Shown one piece after another: positions 1 through 5,065 of a DNA stretch of 6,985 bases. Position 1 is the stretch's first letter. Each line of letters starts with the position of its first letter. The notes under the pieces are model-generated. The model saw nothing but the letters and a program-made list of their open reading frames with translations, did not search any database and was not told the DNA's origin. A program made the translations under genes and the position numbers. Origin of the DNA: DASWTL01 sp036402155 (GTDB taxonomy: Bacteria > Bacteroidota > Bacteroidia > Sphingobacteriales > Sphingobacteriaceae); contig DASWTL010000296.1 of the NCBI GenBank assembly GCA_036402155.1, positions 1 through 6,985 of the forward strand. The letters are read 5' to 3'.

Positions 1-61
1 TATAATCTATTGAAATTATCTGTATTTATAATCGAATTACGATCTCAAACTTAAATCTACA

Positions 62-1546
62 ATGGAAAAAATTCTGGTTGCAAACCGTGGTGAGATCGCT
101 CTTCGTATCATGCGTTCGGCAAAAGAAATGGGCATAAAAACCGTTGCGGTGTTTTCAGAAGCCGACCGTAATGCCTTGCATGTTCGGTATGCTGATGAAG
201 CTGTATGTATCGGCCCGCCACCTTCCAATGAATCGTATTTATCGTCAGAAAAAATAATTAATGCTTGTAAAATTACAGGAGCAGAAGCAATACACCCCGG
301 ATATGGATTTCTTTCTGAAAATGCGGCTTTTGCCAGAGCTGTAAAAGATGCCGGCCTGATCTTAATTGGTCCCTCTCCTGAAGCTATGGAGATCATGGGG
401 AACAAATTATCTGCGAAGGCTGCAGCTTTGAAGTTTAATATCCCTATGGTTCCGGGTACAGATGAAGCGATCACGGATATAAAAGAAGCAAAAAGGCGTG
501 CAGAGGAGGTTGGGTTTCCAATCCTGATTAAAGCTGCTGCCGGAGGCGGCGGCAAAGGAATGCGGATTGTTGAAGATCCTGAGTCATTTGAGGATCAGAT
601 GCATCGGGCTGTTTCAGAGGCCACTTCGGCATTTGGTGACGGGTCTGTCTTTATCGAACGGTATGTATCCTCACCCCGCCACATCGAAATTCAGGTATTA
701 GGGGATAATCATGGCAATATCGTTCATTTATTTGAGCGCGATTGTTCTGTTCAGCGCAGACATCAAAAGGTTGTTGAAGAGGCGCCGTCATCTGTACTCA
801 CTCCCGAAATTCGCGAAGCTATGGGTAGAAGCGCAGTTGATGTTGCCCGCTCGTGTCAATACACCGGTGCCGGTACGGTGGAATTTATTCTGGATGAAGA
901 TCTTAATTTCTATTTTTTGGAAATGAATACACGCCTGCAGGTTGAACATCCGGTTACGGAGATGATCACCGGAATTGATCTGGTTAAAGAACAGATCAGG
1001 ATTGCCAGAGGTGAACAGATCAGCTTTAAGCAGGAAGATCTTAAAATAAATGGTCACGCCATTGAACTTCGGGTATATGCAGAAGATCCTAAAAATAATT
1101 TTCTTCCTGACATTGGAACATTGCAAACGTATAAGGTGCCGCAGGGGCCCGGAGTCAGGGTTGACGACGGCTTTGAGCAGGGAATGGAAATTCCTATATA
1201 TTATGATCCAATGATTGCTAAATTAGTGGTTTTTGGAGCTACACGTAAGGAAGCAATAGAGAGAATGATCAGGGCGATCGATGAATATCAGATCACAGGC
1301 ATTGAAACAACACTGTCTTTTGGAAAGTATGTGATGCAGCATGATGCATTTGTTTCAGGGAAATTTGATACTCATTTTGTTCAGAATTATTTTACCCCCG
1401 ACTGTTTAGATGATCCAAAGGAGGATGAAGGCATGATCGCCGCAGTTTTTGGCGCCATGTTATTTAATAAAAAGCCTGTTTTGACAGAAACTTCCGGACA
1501 CACCGCAACTTCGGAATGGAAGAGAAACAGAAGGGGTTTTAGCTGA
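62..1546 (+). CDS. accC: Biotin carboxylase subunit of an acyl-CoA (acetyl-/propionyl-) carboxylase
   Basis: This cytoplasmic enzyme uses ATP and bicarbonate to carboxylate the biotin of a carrier protein, the first half-reaction of acetyl- or propionyl-CoA carboxylase. Seen in the 494 residues: the N-terminal fold opening with ILVANRGEIALRI (4-16), an ATP-grasp domain with the glycine loop GGGGKG (161-166), and a C-terminal domain starting near GHAIELRVYAEDP (331-343). Residues matching the E. coli AccC active site are present: K115, K157, H207, K236, E274, E287, N289, R291, Q293, V294, E295 and R337. The protein runs about 45 residues past the E. coli enzyme (449 aa), ending in SEWKRNRR. 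From memory, this longer form in Bacteroidota goes with acyl-CoA/propionyl-CoA carboxylases rather than the fatty-acid accBC pair; that is inference. No biotin carrier or carboxyltransferase gene lies downstream; an upstream partner would be outside the window. The ATG at 62 opens directly at the conserved N-terminus; no Shine-Dalgarno sequence precedes it. Confidence 0.96.
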   Translation: MEKILVANRGEIALRIMRSAKEMGIKTVAVFSEADRNALHVRYADEAVCIGPPPSNESYLSSEKIINACKITGAEAIHPGYGFLSENAAFARAVKDAGLILIGPSPEAMEIMGNKLSAKAAALKFNIPMVPGTDEAITDIKEAKRRAEEVGFPILIKAAAGGGGKGMRIVEDPESFEDQMHRAVSEATSAFGDGSVFIERYVSSPRHIEIQVLGDNHGNIVHLFERDCSVQRRHQKVVEEAPSSVLTPEIREAMGRSAVDVARSCQYTGAGTVEFILDEDLNFYFLEMNTRLQVEHPVTEMITGIDLVKEQIRIARGEQISFKQEDLKINGHAIELRVYAEDPKNNFLPDIGTLQTYKVPQGPGVRVDDGFEQGMEIPIYYDPMIAKLVVFGATRKEAIERMIRAIDEYQITGIETTLSFGKYVMQHDAFVSGKFDTHFVQNYFTPDCLDDPKEDEGMIAAVFGAMLFNKKPVLTETSGHTATSEWKRNRRGFS

Positions 1547-1562
1547 TAGTTTTTTTAAGTCC

Positions 1563-1646
1563 ATGGCCCATAGTTGATGGTACATAGTCCACAGTTGATA
1601 GTCCATAGTCAATGGTTGATAGTTCATAGTCAATGGTTTGTAGTAA
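1563..1646. repeat. Degenerate tandem repeat, 7-base unit ATRGTYN, 12 copies
   Basis: Twelve consecutive in-phase heptamers can be read: atggccc, atagttg, atggtac, atagtcc, acagttg, atagtcc, atagtca, atggttg, atagttc, atagtca, atggttt, gtagtaa. Positions 1, 2, 4 and 5 are nearly fixed, position 3 is A or G, position 6 is mostly a pyrimidine and position 7 varies. A higher order of 21 bases is visible, with 'catagt' at 1583, 1604 and 1625 and an extra copy at 1569. The tract starts 16 bases after the biotin carboxylase stop codon and fills most of the gap to the riboflavin synthase gene. Its function is unknown. It resembles the short tandemly repeated heptamers known from cyanobacteria in type only. 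The spacers are not unique sequences, so it is not a CRISPR array. Confidence 0.85.
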
Positions 1647-1656
1647 TATCGCGGTC

Positions 1657-1697
1657 TAAATACTAAATACTCAATACTCAATACCAATTACTAATAC
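1657..1697. repeat. Degenerate tandem repeat, 7-base unit TMAATAC, about 6 copies
   Basis: Read in phase: taaatac, taaatac, tcaatac, tcaatac, caattac, then a shortened taatac. The tract ends one base before the riboflavin synthase ATG, so it forms the whole leader immediately upstream of that gene. Its motif differs from the ATRGTYN tract that ends ten bases earlier, yet the period is again seven. It contains no G on the coding strand and therefore no Shine-Dalgarno sequence. It would be an unstructured A/U-rich leader, which could favour initiation in Bacteroidota; that role is inference. Confidence 0.8.
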
Positions 1698-1698
1698 A

Positions 1699-2283
1699 AT
1701 GTTCACAGGAATAATAGAAGCGCTCGGAAAAGTCATTAATATCAGGAAAGAAGGCAGTAATATTCATTTTACCATTGAGTCTCCGATTTCACATGAACTG
1801 AAAATAGATCAGAGTGTGTCTCATAGCGGCGTTTGTTTAACCGTGGTAAACGTTTCTGACGGCAGCCATACCGTTACTGCTATTGATGAAACGCTTCAGA
1901 AGTCCAATCTCGGGAATCTCAGAATAAATGATCTGGTAAATTTAGAGCGTTGCATGCAATTAAACGGGCGCTTAGACGGCCACATCGTTCAGGGGCATGT
2001 TGATCAGACTGCCAAATGCATAGAATTAAAAGAAATGGACGGAAGTTGGGAATATACATTCACTTTCGATCCGCTTTTAGGAAATGTAACAGTTGAAAAA
2101 GGTTCGGTAACAGTGAATGGTATTAGTCTTACGGTGGTTAATTCAAAAGATAGCTCATTCTCGGTAGCTATCATTCCATATACGTATGAGCATACTAACT
2201 TACAACAGGTTAAGGTGGACGATTTTGTCAATTTAGAGTTTGATATTATCGGGAAGTATGTTGCAAGATTAATGCAGCGATAG
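1699..2283 (+). CDS. ribE: Riboflavin synthase, alpha subunit
   Basis: It catalyses the last step of riboflavin synthesis, the dismutation of two 6,7-dimethyl-8-ribityllumazine molecules to riboflavin plus a pyrimidinedione, in the cytoplasm as a trimer. The 194 residues show the two lumazine-binding repeats of the family. The first opens with MFTGIIE (1-7) and carries SGVCLTVV (43-50). The second opens with GHIVQGHVD (94-102) and carries the paralogous VNGISLTVV (139-147). C46, H100 and D182 sit where the E. coli enzyme has its active-site Cys48, His102 and Asp185. The length is close to the usual 200-215 residues. The ATG at 1699 is fixed by the invariant MFTGI start. Other rib genes are absent, so it is encoded alone here. 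No FMN riboswitch is recognisable upstream; the leader is made of heptamer repeats. The name ribE is used in the E. coli/UniProt sense (ribC in older usage). Confidence 0.96.
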   Translation: MFTGIIEALGKVINIRKEGSNIHFTIESPISHELKIDQSVSHSGVCLTVVNVSDGSHTVTAIDETLQKSNLGNLRINDLVNLERCMQLNGRLDGHIVQGHVDQTAKCIELKEMDGSWEYTFTFDPLLGNVTVEKGSVTVNGISLTVVNSKDSSFSVAIIPYTYEHTNLQQVKVDDFVNLEFDIIGKYVARLMQR

Positions 2284-2402
2284 CGAAACATGCATTTTTC
2301 AAAATTCTGACCGGGTTTCCCTCACCAGCCGTAAATAGTGAGACTTAACCATAAATCATATTGCGGGCTGTTAATACATTACTGGCAGCATAATTGCAGT
2401 TG

Positions 2403-2422
2403 ATAATTAAATCATTAATTAT
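2403..2422. repeat. Perfect 8-base inverted repeat just upstream of a start codon
   Basis: ATAATTAA (2403-2410) and TTAATTAT (2415-2422) are exact reverse complements separated by ATCA. The second arm ends five bases before the ATG at 2428. It could be a dyad operator or a weak hairpin in the leader. An all-AT stem is only marginally stable, and such palindromes can arise by chance in AT-rich spacers, so the functional reading is tentative. Confidence 0.5.
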
Positions 2423-2427
2423 TGGTT

Positions 2428-2739
2428 ATGGATAAGTTGAAAAAATTTGAGTTGATGGAAAAGATCACCAGGGAACTGGAGGATCTAAAGAACAGTCAGA
2501 CGGTAATTGTTCAGAAAATTGCAAAGATCGAGGTGGATAACTTCGACTTGGGCAATAAAACCCTCGACCGGATTCTGCCGGAAATGCATCAAAATGTAGC
2601 CGACAATCTTGATAAGATTGCTGAAATACTTCAAAGTTTCGAAGAAGCTAAGGATGATTATGGCAAGAAAAATAACATTGAAGGTCTTCGCGAACAGGAA
2701 GCTGTAAGAGAAGCTATGGAAGGCAGGTCTGAGTCTTAA
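2428..2739 (+). CDS. Small helical/coiled-coil protein of unknown function
   Basis: I do not recognise the family. The 103 residues are strongly charged, with no signal peptide, membrane segment or cysteine, so a cytoplasmic location is likely. Residues 1-35 (from MDKLKKFELMEK) and about 53-82 (from MHQNVADNLDKIAEIL) have hydrophobic residues at heptad-like spacing and should form helices or a coiled coil; NFDLGNKTLDRILPE (38-52) lies between them. The tail (83-103) is charged and looks disordered. An in-frame TTG at 2422 would add two residues, but the ATG at 2428 is the more natural start; no Shine-Dalgarno sequence is present. Codon use looks like that of its neighbours. The stop codon lies inside a heptamer repeat that continues into the spacer. 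The gene is convergent with hscA. Being next to hscA is not evidence for a role in Fe-S biogenesis, because the strands are opposite. Confidence 0.8.
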   Translation: MDKLKKFELMEKITRELEDLKNSQTVIVQKIAKIEVDNFDLGNKTLDRILPEMHQNVADNLDKIAEILQSFEEAKDDYGKKNNIEGLREQEAVREAMEGRSES

Positions 2740-2820
2740 GTTTTAGTTTAAAGTCTTAAGTCCTGAGTCTTCGAATCCGGAATTCAAATCCGTAGCTGCA
2801 GCACTCGGGACTTTAAACTC
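2732..2820. repeat. AGTYYNN heptamer repeats in both orientations, forming an inverted repeat
   Basis: On the + strand the units agtctta (2732), agtttta (2739), a shortened gtttaa (2746), agtctta (2752), agtcctg (2759) and agtcttc (2766) follow one another, then fade into gaatccg, gaattca and aatccgt. On the - strand AGT recurs every seven bases, seen as 'act' at 2803, 2810 and 2817. The two halves therefore form inverted repeats: AGTTTAAAGTC (2745-2755) with GACTTTAAACT (2809-2819), and AGTCCTGAGT (2759-2768) with ACTCGGGACT (2803-2812, one wobble pair). It lies between convergent genes, where it might limit read-through, but no T-run follows the stem and the two pairings exclude each other. 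The first unit overlaps the stop codon of the upstream gene. Confidence 0.7.
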
Positions 2821-2842
2821 AATATCCCGACCCGAACTTCAA

Positions 2843-4699
2843 TTACTCAATTGCCTTACCCTTCATTGCAGAAGAAATAGCCTGATCCATAAGCCGTTCA
2901 GCAAATGGACGTGTAAATTCATTCAGCTCATCCAGTTTTTTGAGAATCAGATCTTTATTGCCTGAAGTTAATGCTTCCTTTAAAGATTTGATGTATGTAT
3001 TAGTCTCATCGATCTCTTCTTTTGAAAGATAAGCGCTGTTTTTTTCAATAAACCGCTCAGCAGTATAAACCATTTGTTCACCTTCTGTCCGTGCCTCAAT
3101 AAGCATACGTTTGGTAACATCTTCTTTTGCATGGGTGATCGAATCTAACAGCATTTGCTCTACTTCCTGATCAGTTAATCCGTAGCTGGGCTTAACTTCT
3201 ACTTCCTGCTTTGTACCAGAACGTAATTCAATAGCCTGAACAGTAAGAATGCCATCTGCGTTCAGTAAAAAATTGATATCTACTTTCGGAAATCCTGCAG
3301 GCATGGCTGGAATGCCTTTTAAATCAAATTCAGCCAGTTTTCTGTTTTCTTTTACCAGGTCACGCTCACCCTGATAAACCGAAATTTTCATATTTACCTG
3401 GCCATCCACCGAAGTGGTATATTGTCTTCCGGCTTTGGTAGGGATCTTTGAATTTCGGGGTATCAGCACATCCATTAATCCACCCATGGTTTCAATACCT
3501 AATGACAGTGGAGTTACATCAAGTAAAAGGATATCCGACCGGTTGCCGGCAAGTATATCGGCCTGTATGGCCGCTCCGAGAGCTACCACTTCATCAGGAT
3601 TAATTTTATCATGAACCGGTTTCTCAAAAAAATCAGAAACCAGCTTTTTAACAAGCAGTGTACGTGTAGATCCGCCAACCATGATCACTTCATCAATATC
3701 CTTCACTGATAAACCAGCATCGTTTAGCGCGTTCCGGCACGATAAAATGGTCTCTTCCAGTTTTGGTGTGATGAGTTGTTCAAAGGTTGACCGCGTAATG
3801 GCACATGGCAGATCACCGATAGATCCTGTATACAGGTTCTGAGTGGTCAGTGCTTTTTTAGCTTCCTCGGCTTTCAGTCGCAGCGATTGCGAAAGCTCAG
3901 GGTTAGCGTTCACTTCATCCGGATTCAGTTTATTACTATCAATCCAATAGTTTACGATGGCTCGGTCAAAATCATCGCCACCCAAAAATGTATTACCATT
4001 GGTTGAAAGTACTTCAAATATTCCGTTGTGGATTTTCAGTATAGAAATGTCAAAGGTTCCGCCCCCAAGATCATATACAGCAATGGTCTTTTCTTCATCA
4101 GGATTTAACCCGATGCCATATGCAAGGCTGGCGGCTGTAGGCTCATTAACTATTCTCAGTACATCCAGTCCGGCCAGTTTCCCGGCATCACGGGTAGCTT
4201 GCCGCTGACTGTCATTAAAATAAGCCGGGACAGTAATCACCGCACGGTTAACCGGAGTTTTTAGTGCGTGTTCGGCTCGGGTTTTTAATTCTTTAAGTAT
4301 CAGGCTGGAAAGCTCGGTCGGCGTGTAGAAATTATCTCCAACTTTAACCTTTACCAGGCTTTCTGAATCGTCATCCAGAATTTTATACGAAAACAGATCT
4401 TTATGCTTTTCGAGGTCCTGATACGATCTTCCCAGCAACCGTTTTACAGAAAATATCGTGTTTGCCGGATCTGTGATCAGGAAATTCTTTGCCTCATTCC
4501 CGATAGTGATTTCACCTGCACCTGAAAAGTGCACTACCGAAGGAACCAATACCCCTTTCCCGGTATCATTAATAACCTTGGGATGTCCCTCAGGCGTAAT
4601 AAATGCTATAAGGCTGTTGGTTGTTCCTAAATCAATACCAATAATTATATCTTCCTTTTGAAGGGATCCTGTTGCAAGATTTATTGGAATTTTAGCCAT
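2843..4699 (-). CDS. hscA: Fe-S cluster assembly chaperone HscA (Hsp70 family)
   Basis: A cytoplasmic ATP-dependent Hsp70 that, with the J-protein HscB, acts on the scaffold IscU to promote transfer of iron-sulfur clusters. In 618 residues: a short leader before the phosphate-1 motif GIDLGTTNS (21-29), phosphate-2 AVYDLGGGTFDISI (207-220), the adenosine motif VIMVGGSTR (338-346), linker LLLDVTPLSLGIETMGG (391-407), a substrate-binding beta domain and a helical lid. HscA rather than DnaK is indicated by the residues ahead of the ATPase domain, the total length close to E. coli HscA (616), the segment IPRNSKIPTKAGRQYTT (413-429), VKPSYGLTD (502-510), and a C-terminus RPFAERLMDQAISSAMKG (597-614) that follows the E. 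coli HscA ending and lacks the acidic DnaK tail. No iscS, iscU, hscB or ferredoxin gene is in the window. The ATG is preceded by a TAnnTTTG box on the same strand, and no Shine-Dalgarno sequence is seen. Confidence 0.92.
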   Translation of the reverse strand: MAKIPINLATGSLQKEDIIIGIDLGTTNSLIAFITPEGHPKVINDTGKGVLVPSVVHFSGAGEITIGNEAKNFLITDPANTIFSVKRLLGRSYQDLEKHKDLFSYKILDDDSESLVKVKVGDNFYTPTELSSLILKELKTRAEHALKTPVNRAVITVPAYFNDSQRQATRDAGKLAGLDVLRIVNEPTAASLAYGIGLNPDEEKTIAVYDLGGGTFDISILKIHNGIFEVLSTNGNTFLGGDDFDRAIVNYWIDSNKLNPDEVNANPELSQSLRLKAEEAKKALTTQNLYTGSIGDLPCAITRSTFEQLITPKLEETILSCRNALNDAGLSVKDIDEVIMVGGSTRTLLVKKLVSDFFEKPVHDKINPDEVVALGAAIQADILAGNRSDILLLDVTPLSLGIETMGGLMDVLIPRNSKIPTKAGRQYTTSVDGQVNMKISVYQGERDLVKENRKLAEFDLKGIPAMPAGFPKVDINFLLNADGILTVQAIELRSGTKQEVEVKPSYGLTDQEVEQMLLDSITHAKEDVTKRMLIEARTEGEQMVYTAERFIEKNSAYLSKEEIDETNTYIKSLKEALTSGNKDLILKKLDELNEFTRPFAERLMDQAISSAMKGKAIE

Positions 4700-4714
4700 G
4701 ATTTATTTTGAGTG

Positions 4715-4722
4715 CAAATGTA
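4715..4722 (-). promoter_or_regulatory. Putative -7 promoter element of hscA
   Basis: On the minus strand this reads TACATTTG, an exact match to the Bacteroidota -7 consensus TAnnTTTG, followed by CA as is common. It lies 15 bases upstream of the hscA ATG, so the predicted leader would be only about ten bases or fewer. I see no convincing -33 TTTG at the usual spacing; the nearest TTTG is 26 bases further upstream. Confidence 0.55.
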
Positions 4723-4828
4723 TGGAGTTTTGCAGGATGGTATGTCATCAAATTCTCATTCATTGGGTAAGAACTTACTTCACAATTGAAGAAAATAGCC
4801 TGACTAATCATCAATAGGGGAGGTCATC

Positions 4829-4879
4829 ATGCAGTTTTATATTTCGGGAATGGCCTTATTAATCCCGGGAATGAAATAG
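4829..4879 (+). other. 16-codon open frame with a Shine-Dalgarno-like GGGGAGG
   Basis: An ATG at 4829 opens a frame of 16 codons (beginning MQFYISGMALLIPGMK) closed by TAG at 4877-4879. GGGGAGG (4817-4823) lies five bases before the ATG, which is unusual here because none of the long genes in the window has such a site. No recognised family and no downstream partner whose expression it would clearly control. Chance is the default explanation. Confidence 0.15.
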
Positions 4880-4994
4880 GTTGGGTGCAGTTCTATAAAC
4901 CTGTTAGCTTAAATTGGAAAGTAGCAAGAAAAACACCTTTTGCCAGGTTGTTGATCGGGCTTGTGATTAGGGGTAACTGTATAGAATTTTAAAA

Positions 4995-5002
4995 TACCTT
5001 TG
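4995..5002 (+). promoter_or_regulatory. Putative -7 promoter element of the NlpC/P60 gene
   Basis: TACCTTTG matches TAnnTTTG exactly and is followed by CGC. It overlaps the left arm of a short inverted repeat, TGCGC (5001-5005) and GCGCA (5012-5016), with a six-T spacer. Transcription would start at about 5007-5010, giving a leader of 55-60 bases. No clear -33 element is seen at standard spacing. Confidence 0.55.
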
Positions 5003-5029
5003 CGCTTTTTTGCGCATTAATAAAATATA

Positions 5030-5047
5030 TGTGCATATTTATGCATA
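5030..5047 (+). promoter_or_regulatory. Possible hairpin in the leader of the NlpC/P60 gene
   Basis: TGTGCAT (5030-5036) can pair with ATGCATA (5041-5047) across a four-base loop, giving seven pairs including one wobble. It lies 18 bases before the ATG at 5066. It could alternatively be a pair of palindromic protein-binding half sites, since TATGTGCATA and TATGCATA follow each other. The stem is short and AT-rich, so significance is uncertain. Confidence 0.3.
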
Positions 5048-5065
5048 GTATTTTTACTTACATTC

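Larger units (their letters stand above)
4700..5065. other. Divergent intergenic region between hscA and the NlpC/P60 gene
   Basis: These 366 bases hold no recognisable gene. Each end carries a TAnnTTTG promoter-like box serving the adjacent gene (4715-4722 on -, 4995-5002 on +). In between there is a stop-to-stop open frame at 4804-4992 (+), 62 sense codons without an ATG, and nested in another frame a 16-codon ATG frame at 4829-4879 preceded by GGGGAGG. A direct repeat CGGGAATG occurs at 4845-4852 and 4866-4873. No heptamer repeats of the kind seen in the other spacers are present. Confidence 0.7.

Noticed and set aside
37..555. Minus-strand open frame of 172 codons
   Set aside because: It is antisense to the conserved N-terminal half of the biotin carboxylase, whose motifs and catalytic residues are clear on the + strand.
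1563..1646. CRISPR array
   Set aside because: Units are 7 bases with no unique spacers, and no cas gene is present.
1460..1687. Minus-strand open frame of 75 codons with a repeated seven-residue pattern
   Set aside because: The peptide repeat is only the translation of the 7-base DNA repeat (21 bases = 7 codons), and its other end is antisense to accC. It is not a gene.
1547..1698. FMN riboswitch upstream of ribE
   Set aside because: The spacer is made of heptamer repeats and shows none of the conserved FMN-aptamer segments.
2321..2342. Terminator after ribE (CTCAC 2321-2325 / GTGAG 2338-2342)
   Set aside because: The stem is only five pairs with a 12-base loop and no T-run follows.
2745..2819. 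Canonical rho-independent terminator for the convergent genes
   Set aside because: Inverted repeats exist, but the loop is long, the alternative stems conflict and no T-run follows on either strand.
2843..4699. Annotation as DnaK
   Set aside because: The N-terminal leader, short length, HscA-like C-terminus and missing acidic tail fit HscA better.
4718..4789. 23-codon ATG frame near the hscA promoter
   Set aside because: It overlaps the predicted minus-strand promoter, has no ribosome site or recognisable sequence, and is of a length expected by chance.
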